Source: Blastococcus sp. CT_GayMR16 (GTDB lineage Bacteria; Actinomycetota; Actinomycetes; Mycobacteriales; Geodermatophilaceae). Taken from it: a stretch of DNA of 64,000 bases. The stretch lies in contig NZ_SPQK01000003.1 of NCBI RefSeq assembly GCF_004570875.1, positions 62,001 through 126,000 on the forward strand, written 5' to 3'. The notes below the pieces were generated by a model. It searched no databases and was not told where the DNA came from. It worked only from the letters and a program-made list of their open reading frames with translations. The position numbers were made by a program, and so were the translations under genes. Positions 50,931 through 59,192 of this stretch are shown here, piece after piece (position 1 is the first letter of the stretch; each line of letters begins with the position of its first letter).

Positions 50931-51218
50931 TCAGACGTCGACGGCGACGCTGATCGTCACGGTGTCACCCACGGTGATCCGCTCGGCGTTCCGGACCTTG
51001 TCCTTCAGCGGCACCACGTAACCGCCGTCCTTGGGGAACAGCGACGTCGTCCACCGGGTGGACCCGATCCTGAGCTCGGCGGGGATCATCCCCCAGCCGT
51101 AGGTCACGAGTGCTGACGCTGCGCGCAACTCCTCGCACTCGGGGTCGGGCACGGTGACGAAGTGGTACGGCGACGGCCCCCGCCAGGACCACACCTCGCC
51201 GGTGAACTCCAACTCCAC
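50931..51218 (-). CDS. DUF1905 domain protein
   Basis: 95 residues covering one DUF1905 beta-barrel: FTGEVWSWRGPSPYHFVTVP at the start and RIGSTRWTTSLFPKDGGYVVPLKDKVRNAE in the middle. GTG start, without Shine-Dalgarno, six bases from a TAGGCT box. Function of the family is unknown; some members are fused to YdeI-type domains. Lies between the hydrolase and the antiporter. Confidence 0.85.
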   Translation of the reverse strand: MELEFTGEVWSWRGPSPYHFVTVPDPECEELRAASALVTYGWGMIPAELRIGSTRWTTSLFPKDGGYVVPLKDKVRNAERITVGDTVTISVAVDV

Positions 51219-51224
51219 GTGGTC

Positions 51225-51230
51225 AGCCTA
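51225..51230 (-). promoter_or_regulatory. -10 box of a leaderless promoter overlapping the hydrolase stop codon
   Basis: On the minus strand TAGGCT lies six bases before the GTG at 51218. Its first three bases are the TAG stop of the alpha/beta hydrolase gene (51230-51228). Confidence 0.4.
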
Positions 51231-52115
51231 GGAAACGGAGTCCTGCGACACGCTCCGGACGATCGTCCGGGCGGCCGCGCGCCCCTCCGGCGCAGGCACC
51301 AGCGGGTAGACGTGCACGGCGCCCTCGCACACCGTGACCTGCGGCGTGACCCCCTCCGTGGCGCAGCGGTCCTTCAGGAGCAGGACGTCGGGGAGGCAGA
51401 GTTCACGGGTGCCGACGTAGACGTCCATGGGGGCCAGACCGGAGAGCGGCCCGTTCAGCGGGCTGAGCCGGGGGTCGGTGGGGTCGTCGCCGCCGGCCCA
51501 CGCCGCTGCGGCCTCGGCCAGTCCGACCCTGTTCAGCCAGGGATCGCGGATGGCGTCGAGGTCGGGATTGCTCAGCGTCAGGTCCAGCCACGGGGAGATC
51601 AGCACCAGCCGGCCCGGCTGCGGGAGGCCCACTCCGGCCAGGGTCTGGGCGAACCCCAGTGCCAGACCCCCACCGGCGGAGTCACCGACGAACGTGATCG
51701 CGGAGGCGTCGACGTCGGCGAGCAGCCGGCGGTAGACGGATCCGAGGAACGGATACGCCTCCCGGTAGGTGTGCTGCGGAGCGAGCCCGTAGCTGGGCAC
51801 CTCCACGCGGACGCCGGCGTCGGCCAGCGCGGAGATCAACGTCCAGTGCTGCGGGGAGATCTCGCTGATGTAGGCACCGCCGTGGAGGTAGATCGCCGCG
51901 CGCGTGGACCGGCCGTCCCGGGGGGCGACCGTGGTGCACGGGAAGCCCTCGACCTCCCGGCTGCGTACGTCGTGCCGCTTGCGCAGTGCCGCGGGTGGTG
52001 CGTAGGACGCCTTCGGCGCCGCGATCCGCTTCCGGGCACGTTCGACGGTGGCCATCCCGCGTTTGCGGGTCAGCCGCAGTACCGCCCGCACAGCTCTCAT
52101 CCGCAGGCTGGCCAT
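51228..52115 (-). CDS. Alpha/beta hydrolase, hormone-sensitive-lipase family
   Basis: 295 residues from the ATG at 52115 (GGGGGAG five bases before). Oxyanion motif YLHGGAYIS (about 92), nucleophile in GDSAGGGLALG (about 160), the acid Asp near DVYVGTRELCLPD (about 245) and His in GAVHVYPL (about 275). The N-terminal cap has an Arg-rich helix (RAVRAVLRLTRKRG), without signal peptide. Likely esterase on short or medium acyl esters. Divergent from the serpin gene. Confidence 0.9.
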   Translation of the reverse strand: MASLRMRAVRAVLRLTRKRGMATVERARKRIAAPKASYAPPAALRKRHDVRSREVEGFPCTTVAPRDGRSTRAAIYLHGGAYISEISPQHWTLISALADAGVRVEVPSYGLAPQHTYREAYPFLGSVYRRLLADVDASAITFVGDSAGGGLALGFAQTLAGVGLPQPGRLVLISPWLDLTLSNPDLDAIRDPWLNRVGLAEAAAAWAGGDDPTDPRLSPLNGPLSGLAPMDVYVGTRELCLPDVLLLKDRCATEGVTPQVTVCEGAVHVYPLVPAPEGRAAARTIVRSVSQDSVS

Positions 52116-52228
52116 CTGCTCCCCCGTTCGCCGGCGTTCGTGCCGCGGAGACCCTATGCGTCCGCCTCGGCAGGCAACCCCGGGCCATCGGTGCGCGTCC
52201 AGGAGGCAGACGACCGAAAGGAGATGCG

Positions 52229-53467
52229 ATGTCGGGGCACGCACGACTGGCCGTTGCTGCCTGCGCGGCCGCGGGGCTCGCCGCATGCGGCACGGCGGGC
52301 GCCTCGCCGTCGGTGCACCGGGGAGCGGTGGTCCCGGTGCAGACCGGGACCATGACCTCGGCCGAGGTCCCCGAGCGTCAGACCGCCTTCGGTCTCGACC
52401 TGCTGCACGCGGTGTGCGGAGGGACCGCGGGCGAGAACCTGCTGCTCTCACCGACCTCGGCGGCGGAGGCACTGAGCCTGCTGTTCCCCGCCGCCGACGG
52501 ACGGACCGCGGACGCCGTGGGTGCCCTGCTCCACCTGCCGCCGTGGTCACCGGACCTCGTCGCCGCGATGCGCGAACACACGCAGGCGCTCGACGGCCTG
52601 CGCTACGACGGCGACCTGGACGCCGACGACGCACCCGACGCGCTGCAGATGAGCAACCGGCTCTGGACGGCGACCGGCCTGGAACCCGACCCGCGCTACC
52701 TCGACGACCTCGCGACCGCCTTCGACGCGGACGTGCGCGCGCTCGACTTCGCCGGCGATCCGGACGGCGCCACGGACCGGATCAACACCACGGTCGCCGA
52801 CGACACCCGCGGGATCATCGAGGAGCTCTTCGACGAGCCCCTCCAGCCCAGCACGGTGGCCGTCCTGACCAATGCCCTGCACCTCAGGGCCCGGTGGGCG
52901 GACGCCTTCGACGACACCGAGCCGGCTCCGTTCGCGACGCCGTCCGGCGAGGTGGACGTCGACATGATGAGCGGCGCGACCGGTGCCGGCCGCGCCGTCG
53001 ACGGGTGGCAGTCGGTCGAGCTGCCCTACCGGGACGGCACCCTGAGCGCGGTCGCCGTCCTGCCGCCCGAGGGCACCGATCCCTGCACGGTCGACGGCAC
53101 GACGCTGGCCGGACTGCAGGACGCCGAATCGGAGGAGACGGGTGTCCGACTGCCGCGGATGACGATCGCGCAGTCACACCAGCTGCTCGACGTGCTGGCC
53201 GGTATGGGACTGCCGGCCGAGGGCGACTACTCGGGGCTCGGCGCGGACGGTCTGCGGATCTCGCAGGTGGTGCAGAAGACGTTCCTCGAGGTCGACGAGG
53301 AGGGCTCGGAGGCGGCGGCCGCGACCGGGGTGGCGATGGACGTGTCCGCGGCAGCCCCCGGGCAGTCGGAGACCGTCACCTTCGATCGTCCCTTCCTCGT
53401 CCTGCTCACCGACACGGCGACGCGGTCACCGTTGTTCGTCGCCGTCGTCGACGACCCGTCCACCTGA
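52229..53467 (+). CDS. Serpin-family lipoprotein (serine protease inhibitor)
   Basis: 412 residues from the ATG at 52229 (AAAGGAG five bases before). A lipobox LAAC ends at Cys20, so the protein is lipid-anchored outside the cell membrane. The serpin fold begins FGLDLLHAV and NLLLSPTSAAEALSLLFPAA. The reactive-loop hinge EEGSEAAAATGVAMD keeps the Gly and small residues needed for loop insertion, so it should be inhibitory. FDRPFLVLLTDTATRSPLF is the C-terminal serpin signature. The target protease is unknown; host or own secreted proteases are both possible. Confidence 0.92.
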   Translation: MSGHARLAVAACAAAGLAACGTAGASPSVHRGAVVPVQTGTMTSAEVPERQTAFGLDLLHAVCGGTAGENLLLSPTSAAEALSLLFPAADGRTADAVGALLHLPPWSPDLVAAMREHTQALDGLRYDGDLDADDAPDALQMSNRLWTATGLEPDPRYLDDLATAFDADVRALDFAGDPDGATDRINTTVADDTRGIIEELFDEPLQPSTVAVLTNALHLRARWADAFDDTEPAPFATPSGEVDVDMMSGATGAGRAVDGWQSVELPYRDGTLSAVAVLPPEGTDPCTVDGTTLAGLQDAESEETGVRLPRMTIAQSHQLLDVLAGMGLPAEGDYSGLGADGLRISQVVQKTFLEVDEEGSEAAAATGVAMDVSAAAPGQSETVTFDRPFLVLLTDTATRSPLFVAVVDDPST

Positions 53468-53512
53468 CCGGCCACCGCGCGACGGTCGTCCCGCCCCCGC
53501 CAGGATGGGTCC

Positions 53513-54547
53513 ATGCCCTCCGCGCTCCCGCCGTTGCCCACCTCCGTCGTCGGCAGCCTCCCCCAGCCCGACTGGCTCATCGACCGGGACCGGCTCGGGC
53601 ACCAGTTCCCGCCGCGGGTCCGGGCGGCAGAGCTCTGGCGGATACCGGCGCAGCACCTCGTCGAGGCCCAGGACGACGCCACCCTGGTCACCATCCGGGC
53701 TCAGGAGGAGGCCGGGCTGGACATCCTCACCGACGGCGAGATCCGCCGGGAGTCCTACTCCAACCACTTCGCCACGGCGCTCGAGGGCATCGACGTCGGC
53801 AACCCGGGAACCGTCCGGAACCGGTCGGGCATCGACATCCCGGTGCCCCGGGTGACCGGCGAGATCCGGCGGCCCCGGCCGGTCCAGGTCGAGGACGTCC
53901 GCTTCCTCCGGACCCACACCGACCGCACGATCAAGATGACGGTCCCAGGCCCGTTCACCATGGCGCAGCAGGCGCAGGACGATCACTACGGCGACGACCG
54001 CGCGCTGGCGCTCGCCTATGCCGACGTCGTCCGTGCCGAGATCGCCGACCTGTTCGCGGCCGGCGCCGACATCGTGCAGATCGACGAGCCGTGGCTGCAG
54101 GCGCGCCCGGAGGTGGCCCGCCGCTACGGCGTCGAGGTGGTCACCCGCGCCGTGGCCGATGCCGCGGGACCGGTGCACGTGCACCTGTGTTTCGGGTACG
54201 CGGCGATGGTCGCCGAGCGGCCGGAGGGCTACTCGTTCCTGCCCGAGCTCGCGGACGTGCCGGCCGACACGATCTCGGTCGAGACGGCGCAGTCGCATCT
54301 GGACCCCACCAGCCTGCGGCCGCTGCGCGGGAAGGGGATCGCGCTCGGCGTCCTCGACCTCTCGACGCCCGACGTGGAGACCCCGGAGACGATCGTCATC
54401 CGCGTGCGACGCGCGCTCGACCACGTGGACGTCGACAAGCTCGTCCTCTCCAGCGACTGCGGCCTGAAGTACCTCCCGCGGGCGTCGGCGGTCGGCAAGA
54501 TGCGCGCACTGGCCCAGGCAGCCGCGATGCTGCGGTCCGAGCTGTAG
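53513..54547 (+). CDS. MetE-like cobalamin-independent methionine synthase family protein
   Basis: 344 residues, only the C-terminal catalytic barrel of MetE (LPTSVVGSLPQPDWL at the start). Zinc ligands are present: His and Cys in VHLCFGY (about 226), a Glu in SVETAQSH and Cys in SSDCGLKYLPR (about 322). Without the N-terminal folate-binding half it may use another methyl donor or substrate, as in short archaeal or UROD-like members. A strong hairpin follows 13 bases after the stop. Confidence 0.85.
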   Translation: MPSALPPLPTSVVGSLPQPDWLIDRDRLGHQFPPRVRAAELWRIPAQHLVEAQDDATLVTIRAQEEAGLDILTDGEIRRESYSNHFATALEGIDVGNPGTVRNRSGIDIPVPRVTGEIRRPRPVQVEDVRFLRTHTDRTIKMTVPGPFTMAQQAQDDHYGDDRALALAYADVVRAEIADLFAAGADIVQIDEPWLQARPEVARRYGVEVVTRAVADAAGPVHVHLCFGYAAMVAERPEGYSFLPELADVPADTISVETAQSHLDPTSLRPLRGKGIALGVLDLSTPDVETPETIVIRVRRALDHVDVDKLVLSSDCGLKYLPRASAVGKMRALAQAAAMLRSEL

Positions 54548-54559
54548 GCAGGGGACGTA

Positions 54560-54595
54560 CGAGAGCCCCGGTCGGTGACCCGACCGGGGCTCTCG
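54560..54595. terminator. Bidirectional hairpin terminator between MetE-like gene and ssrA
   Basis: Perfect 16-bp arms CGAGAGCCCCGGTCGG (54560-54575) and its complement (54580-54595) around TGAC. It lies 13 bases after the MetE-like stop and 14 bases beyond the 3' end of ssrA on the other strand. Confidence 0.85.
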
Positions 54596-54608
54596 TGCAC
54601 AACAGGGG

Positions 54609-54984
54609 TGGTGGAGGTGGCGGGAATCGAACCCGCGTCCTTCGGCGCATTACCAGGGCTTCTCCGAGCGCAGTCCGCACTGCCTCTACTCGACCCCACC
54701 GATCCTGCAGACAAGTCGGTGTGACGGGCCCAGTCGCTGTGTGGTGTCCTACGCGCGTCCGCGACCGGCGCGCGCAGTGAGTCATCTAGCTGATGCCAGG
54801 ATCCGGGCCGATGACGAACCCGGGCTGACAGACTCGCCTAGCTACCGTCAGGCAGCGAGAGCGAAGTCGCGCTGATTGGAATCGGCGCTTGTGTTTTTTG
54901 CAACGGATGGTTAACGAGCTCATCGTTGCCTTCCTCGGCTCGCTTCCCCTGGTCACACGACCGAAGTCGAGACCATTCACCCCC
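54609..54984 (-). ncRNA. ssrA: Transfer-messenger RNA (tmRNA)
   Basis: The 5' end GGGGGTG (54984-54978) pairs with CACCTCC before ACCA at the 3' end (54609), the alanine-tRNA-like acceptor. The T-arm is the GGTTCGATTCC-type segment CGGGTTCGATTCCCG near 54620-54634. The tag reading frame starts at GCC (54886-54884) and reads ADSNQRDFALAA then TGA (54850-54848), nearly the mycobacterial tag ADSHQRDYALAA. The sequence before it, GTTGC..AAGCGCCGATTC, also matches mycobacteria. With SmpB (6 kb away) it frees stalled ribosomes and tags the product for Clp proteases. Confidence 0.97.
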
Positions 54985-55050
54985 TGTGTAGTTGTACGGA
55001 GAGGGTAACGGTCCCGGGCCCGGCCGTGTTCCCCCGGACGGGGGTGTCCC

Positions 55051-55461
55051 TCACCGGACCCGCCGCAGCCACCACCGCTGCCACGGCGTCTCGACCGCCC
55101 GCCGGGAGTATGCCGAACGCACCCAGTGGACGGCGGCAGCCGGGTCCAGCCCGTCGAGGACGGCGAGCGCGGCGAGCGCCGTCCCGGTCCGCCCCACTCC
55201 CCCGCGGCAGGCGACCTCGACCCGCTCGCCGGCGGCCGCCCGGCGACGCAGCTCCCGCAGGGCATCGAGCGCGTCGGCGGTGCTGGTCGGGACCCAGTAG
55301 TCGGGCCAGCGGACGCGCCGGTGCGGCCACGGCGGCCGTGGCCCCTCGGCCAGGACGAGAGCGAAGTCGGCCGAACTCGTTGCCTGGCCCAGTCGTCGTC
55401 CGCGGACGAGCGCACCGCCGGGCAGCCGGACGACGCCCCGCTCCTGCGCCCAGTCCGCCAT
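55051..55461 (-). CDS. Protein tyrosine/dual-specificity phosphatase-like protein
   Basis: 136 residues. The P-loop C85-R-G-G-V-G-R91-T matches CX5R(S/T), and Asp54 in WPDYWVP is the expected general acid. The small size and the WVP before the helix place it with short bacterial cysteine-dependent phosphatases. It starts three bases after the CorA stop, so it is co-transcribed with corA. Substrate unknown. Confidence 0.85.
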   Translation of the reverse strand: MADWAQERGVVRLPGGALVRGRRLGQATSSADFALVLAEGPRPPWPHRRVRWPDYWVPTSTADALDALRELRRRAAAGERVEVACRGGVGRTGTALAALAVLDGLDPAAAVHWVRSAYSRRAVETPWQRWWLRRVR

Positions 55462-55464
55462 CGC

Positions 55465-56604
55465 TCAGATCCAGTCGCGCCGCTTGAACACCAGGTAGAG
55501 CGTCAGGCTGACTCCGAGCATCAGCAGCAGTGCCAGCGGATAGCCGAACTGCCAGCTCAGCTCGGGCATCTCGTCGAAGTTCATCCCGTAGACGGTGCCG
55601 ACGAGGGTGGGCGCAAAGAGGATGGCCGCCCAGGCGGAGATCTTCTTGACCTCCTCGCCCTGCGCGATCGAGGCCTCGGTGAGCTCGCGGATCTCCTCGT
55701 TCTGCCGCTGGGCGACCAGGGTCGCGTTGACGGTGAGGATGTCGCGCAGTTGCAGCCGGAAGCCCTCCGCCCGCTCGTTGACCTGGGTGACGTGGTCGGC
55801 GACGTCCCGGAGGTAGCTGCGCAGCTCCTCGTCGACGCCGTACTTGTCGAAGCCGGCGGTGATCGCGGCGAGGATCGCGGTCAGGGGCACCGACGCCCGC
55901 TGGAACTCCAGGACCTCCTGCGACAGCTCGTAGATGCGCCGCGAGACCCCCGGGTCCCCGCGGAAGACCTCGGTCTCGATCTCGTCGATGTCGTTGGCCA
56001 GCCCGTCGACGACCGGCCGGTACCCGTCGACGACGGCGTCCAGCGTCGCGTACAGCACGGCCTCGCTGCCCTTGGCCAGCAGCGCCGGCTCGCTCTCCAG
56101 CCGCCGGCGCACCCGGGAGAGATCGGGCGACTCGCTGTGCCGCACGGTGATAGCGAAGTCGGCCCCCAGGAACAGGTGCAGCTCCCCGAACTCGACCTCC
56201 TCCGCCTCGTCCAGGTACCGCGCCGACTTGAGGACGACGAACAGCGTGTTCCCGTAGCGCTCGAACTTGGGCCGCTGGTGGGCCTTGATCGCGTCCTCGA
56301 CGGCGAGCTCGGGCAGGTCGAAGAGCTCCGCGAGGGCGCCCAGCTCCTGCGGCTCGGGACGGTAGAGGCCCAGCCACGCCAGCCGGTCCTCCCCCGCGAG
56401 CAGCTCGTCGCGGCTCTCCTCGGCGGTCGGGGGCGTGGCGACCCGGCGTCCGTCGGAGTAGACGGCGTTGTCGACCACTCGGGAGCGTGCGGCGGGCGCC
56501 GCGGGTGCGGGTGCCCCGGCGAGCGGAGGACGCAGCTCGCCCCGCGCGGGCCGGCGGGTGAGCGTGGTGAGGGCGGTGAGCGGCGCGAGGCGACGGTCGG
56601 TCAT
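55465..56604 (-). CDS. corA: CorA-type magnesium/cobalt channel
   Basis: 379 residues from the ATG at 56604 (GGGAG seven bases before). A large cytoplasmic alpha/beta and helical funnel (1-315) is followed by two C-terminal helices. The signature YGMNF after helix 1 (about 335) is the GMN filter of CorA, and the tail ends in FKRRDWI. The N-terminus has an Ala/Pro-rich extension of about 40 residues. Pentameric Mg2+ uptake is expected. Confidence 0.93.
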   Translation of the reverse strand: MTDRRLAPLTALTTLTRRPARGELRPPLAGAPAPAAPAARSRVVDNAVYSDGRRVATPPTAEESRDELLAGEDRLAWLGLYRPEPQELGALAELFDLPELAVEDAIKAHQRPKFERYGNTLFVVLKSARYLDEAEEVEFGELHLFLGADFAITVRHSESPDLSRVRRRLESEPALLAKGSEAVLYATLDAVVDGYRPVVDGLANDIDEIETEVFRGDPGVSRRIYELSQEVLEFQRASVPLTAILAAITAGFDKYGVDEELRSYLRDVADHVTQVNERAEGFRLQLRDILTVNATLVAQRQNEEIRELTEASIAQGEEVKKISAWAAILFAPTLVGTVYGMNFDEMPELSWQFGYPLALLLMLGVSLTLYLVFKRRDWI

Positions 56605-56841
56605 GACGGGCTCCCGGACGGGCGGAGGGCGGTGGGCACCGGGAGGTTCTCCGCACACGCCGTCCGGCCGCGCACTGCCGCGGCGATCAGGTGGGGAGGA
56701 CCTCGGGCCCGGTACTGGGGGGCTCGGTACGCGAATCGCTGCGCATCGGCTCACCTCTCTCCCGCAGAAGGCCGCCGTCCCGTGCGGAGGCCGTCGTCCA
56801 TCGTGTCATGTGCTGTCCAGTCGCCCGGACGGGTGACAGGC

Positions 56842-57726
56842 TCAGCGTCCGCCGGCGAAGACCTCGGCCGAGAACGCGCCGCCGGCGACCAGTTGTCGCG
56901 CGAAGCCCTTGCCGATGTCGATCACCCGCGCCGTCCGCTCCGGACCGAGGAGCAGCCACGGGTCGGCCGACAGCACGTCGGTCTCGGCCTCGATGCGGGC
57001 GCGCAGGTCCTGCCCCTCGGCGGTGAGTCCGTCGTCGGACAGCAGACCCCGCTCGACCAGCGCGGCCGACTCGGCCGCCCACTCGTCCTCGCTCCAGCCG
57101 CGGGTCGCCTTGGCCGCGGGCAGGGTGAAGCCGCGGCCGGTGGCGGTGTGGGTGATCAGCGCCTCCAGACCGTTGAGGTCGGCGTGCAGCAGGGCGGCGA
57201 TGTGGCCGTCGCCGCGGTGCTCGCGCAGCAGCGTCGCGGCGTGCCAGAGGTCGAGCAGCGGCTCGCCGGGCCAGCCGAGGTCGGCGTGCCCGGCGTAGAG
57301 GGGGCGCCCCTCGGGGGTCAGCGCATCGCACGCCTCGCGCAGCAGACCCGCGAGTTCCGCGAACTCGGCGGAATCGATGACGTCGGCGCCGAGCAGTCTG
57401 GTGAGCGACGCCCGCGCGACCTCCCACCGGGCGTCGACCACCTGGTCGGGGGACGCCAGGGTCCAGGCGCGCGGGATCATGTGCGCGACCAGCGAGGGCG
57501 AGAAGTTGTAGAAGGTCGCCGTCACGACGCCGGCTCCGACCGCCCCCATCGGCGCGGCCCGGCCGGCGAAGTAGGACATCCGGCCCGGGCGCAGCCCGAG
57601 GGCGCTGAACTTCTCGTCGTGCTCGGGCGCGAAGTACATGTGCGCGTGCAGGGGTTCGATCGCGCGGTGGGCGCGGGCCACGACCGCGGGATCGAGACCG
57701 GACGGGTGCTGATCGGCGCTGACCAT
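56842..57726 (-). CDS. SCO6745-like conserved actinobacterial protein
   Basis: 294 residues from the ATG at 57726. TAGGGT seven bases before it indicates a leaderless mRNA and excludes the GTG three codons upstream. It is helical, with a winged-helix-like C-terminal half (WSEDEWAAESAALVERGLLSDDGLTAEG), and an N-terminal PLHAHMYFAPEHDEKFSALGLRPGRMSYFAGRAAPMG pattern typical of SCO6745-type proteins. These are conserved in actinobacteria and of unknown function; DNA binding is possible. Lies between corA and a double-GNAT gene. Confidence 0.8.
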   Translation of the reverse strand: MVSADQHPSGLDPAVVARAHRAIEPLHAHMYFAPEHDEKFSALGLRPGRMSYFAGRAAPMGAVGAGVVTATFYNFSPSLVAHMIPRAWTLASPDQVVDARWEVARASLTRLLGADVIDSAEFAELAGLLREACDALTPEGRPLYAGHADLGWPGEPLLDLWHAATLLREHRGDGHIAALLHADLNGLEALITHTATGRGFTLPAAKATRGWSEDEWAAESAALVERGLLSDDGLTAEGQDLRARIEAETDVLSADPWLLLGPERTARVIDIGKGFARQLVAGGAFSAEVFAGGR

Positions 57727-57733
57727 GCGCCGC

Positions 57734-57739
57734 ACCCTA
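57734..57739 (-). promoter_or_regulatory. -10 box overlapping the stop codon of the upstream GNAT gene
   Basis: TAGGGT on the minus strand, seven bases before the ATG at 57726. Its TAG is the stop codon of the double-GNAT gene (57739-57737), the same arrangement as at 51225-51230. Confidence 0.45.
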
Positions 57740-58738
57740 CTGAGCGACCGACTCCGCCACCGGGGGCAGGTCCAGCGACCAGGAGACCCGGGTCCGGACG
57801 GTCCGGAAGCCCAGCCCCTCGTAGAGCCGGAGGGCTCCGGTCACGTTGTCGGTGTCGACGCCGAGCCCCGCGCTCGCGCAGTCGTTGCCGGCCGCCGTCC
57901 GCAGCACCTCGGCGATGAGCGCGCTGGCCACCCCCCGGCCCCGGGCGGCGGGGAGCACGCCGATCTGGCCCAGCACGACCTCGCGCGTGCCCCGCGCCGC
58001 GGTGTCGGCCTCGTAGACGTAGGACAGCACGTACCCGACGACCGCCCCGTCCTCGACGGCCAGGCGGGAGAGATCGGGCCGGAAGCCGCGCTGCCCGGTG
58101 AACAGCGCGCGCCACGCCTCCGGGTCCCGCTCGGAGGACCCGTGATGCCGGGTGAAGGCGGCGTTGTGCGCCCGGCGGATCTCGTCGTCCCGGTCCCAGG
58201 TGAACGGCACGAGTTCGACGCCGGCGACGGGCCGTGTCTCCGGGACGTCGGTGAGCGGGCGCTGCATCTCGCGGTACCAGCGCTCCGCCGCGAGACCGGC
58301 CCGGCGCACCAGCGACTCGAGTGCCGGCATGCCCCCGGGGACCTCGACGGTCAGCGCGCCCGGCGCCTCCGGGTGCCGCTCGGCGTGCAGCGCCGTCCCG
58401 CGGTCGAGCTGCCAGGCCAGCAGCGCCCGGCCGATGCCGCGTCCCCGGACGTCGGGACGCACCCGGCCCTCGAGGTAGACCGCGAACGCGTCCCGGAAGG
58501 TCGGGGACGCCATCACCGTCACGTACGCCACGACGATGCCCGCTGCGTCGCGGACGGCCAGACCATCGTGCCCGGGGTCCAGGCCCCACCCCTGCCACCA
58601 CTCGGCGACGTCCTCGGCGTCGGGGTACTCGCCCGTGGAGTCGACCTGCTCGGCCGCGGCGAGCAGGGCGGCGACGGCGGCCACGTCGTCGTCGGACAGG
58701 GCGACGGCGCTGAAACCGTCGGGCAGCGGAGGGCTCAC
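57737..58738 (-). CDS. Double-GNAT acetyltransferase, MshD-like plan
   Basis: 333 residues with two tandem GNAT domains. Both have the acetyl-CoA motif: RPDVRGRGIGRALLAWQ (about 93-109) and LPAARGRGVASALIAEV (about 258-274). Length and duplication recall mycothiol synthase MshD, but the key MshD signature cannot be confirmed by eye; other double GNATs of unknown substrate are common. GTG start at 58738, with TAGCCT eight bases before, so probably leaderless. Confidence 0.78.
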   Translation of the reverse strand: MSPPLPDGFSAVALSDDDVAAVAALLAAAEQVDSTGEYPDAEDVAEWWQGWGLDPGHDGLAVRDAAGIVVAYVTVMASPTFRDAFAVYLEGRVRPDVRGRGIGRALLAWQLDRGTALHAERHPEAPGALTVEVPGGMPALESLVRRAGLAAERWYREMQRPLTDVPETRPVAGVELVPFTWDRDDEIRRAHNAAFTRHHGSSERDPEAWRALFTGQRGFRPDLSRLAVEDGAVVGYVLSYVYEADTAARGTREVVLGQIGVLPAARGRGVASALIAEVLRTAAGNDCASAGLGVDTDNVTGALRLYEGLGFRTVRTRVSWSLDLPPVAESVAQ

Positions 58739-58746
58739 GCCGTCCG

Positions 58747-58752
58747 AGGCTA
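58747..58752 (-). promoter_or_regulatory. -10 box of a leaderless promoter, double-GNAT gene
   Basis: TAGCCT on the minus strand, eight bases before the GTG at 58738. No Shine-Dalgarno is seen. Confidence 0.4.
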
Positions 58753-58814
58753 GGGAGCGAACGGCCGCCGGGCGACCGGATTTGCAGACGCCGCTCCGGC
58801 CGTCGCGCTGCGGG

Positions 58815-59192
58815 TCACTTCCGGACGAAGAGGCAGAACGGATGGCCTGCCGGGTCGCGGTAGACGCGCACGACCTCGCCGTCGTCCTCGTGGCCGCCCG
58901 CGAGCTCGGCGCCGGCCTGCACGGCGAGGGCGCCGGCCGCCTCGAGGTCGTCGACCAGGATGTCCAGGTGCTGCTGCATCTGCTGGGTGCCCGGCTCGGG
59001 CGGCCACACCGGCGGCACGTGGTCGGTCTCCAGCTGGAAGGACAGCCCGGTGCTCCCGTCCGCCGGCCGCAGGGTCGCCCACTCCTCCTCGTCGTCGCGG
59101 ATCGGCCAGCCGAGCAGCCGCTGGTAGAAGCGGGCCAGGCCGCGCGGGTCGGGGGTGCCCAGTACGGCGGCGGTGAGGGTGAAGCTCGGCAT
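58815..59192 (-). CDS. VOC family (glyoxalase/bleomycin-resistance fold) protein
   Basis: 125 residues, two beta-alpha-beta-beta-beta modules: FTLTAAVLGTPDPRGLARFYQRLLGW and HLDILVDDLEAAGALAVQAG, ending VRVYRDPAGHPFCLFV. The Glu/His metal set is only partly conserved. GGAGG lies four bases before the second of two adjacent ATGs; the first overlaps the amidohydrolase stop. Last gene of the oxidoreductase-amidohydrolase-VOC run. Confidence 0.85.
   Translation of the reverse strand: MPSFTLTAAVLGTPDPRGLARFYQRLLGWPIRDDEEEWATLRPADGSTGLSFQLETDHVPPVWPPEPGTQQMQQHLDILVDDLEAAGALAVQAGAELAGGHEDDGEVVRVYRDPAGHPFCLFVRK

Noticed and set aside
54609-54640. tRNA gene suggested by the T-arm and CCA end
   Set aside because: No anticodon arm; the segment is the 3' tRNA-like part of tmRNA.
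54848-54901. Longer tmRNA tag starting at an in-frame GCA (AKNTS before ADSNQ)
   Set aside because: Alignment with mycobacterial tmRNA places the resume codon at GCC, 15 bases further on; the GCA is upstream sequence.
57737-58738. Naming the double-GNAT gene mshD
   Set aside because: Plan and length fit, but specific MshD residues could not be confirmed by eye, so no symbol was given.
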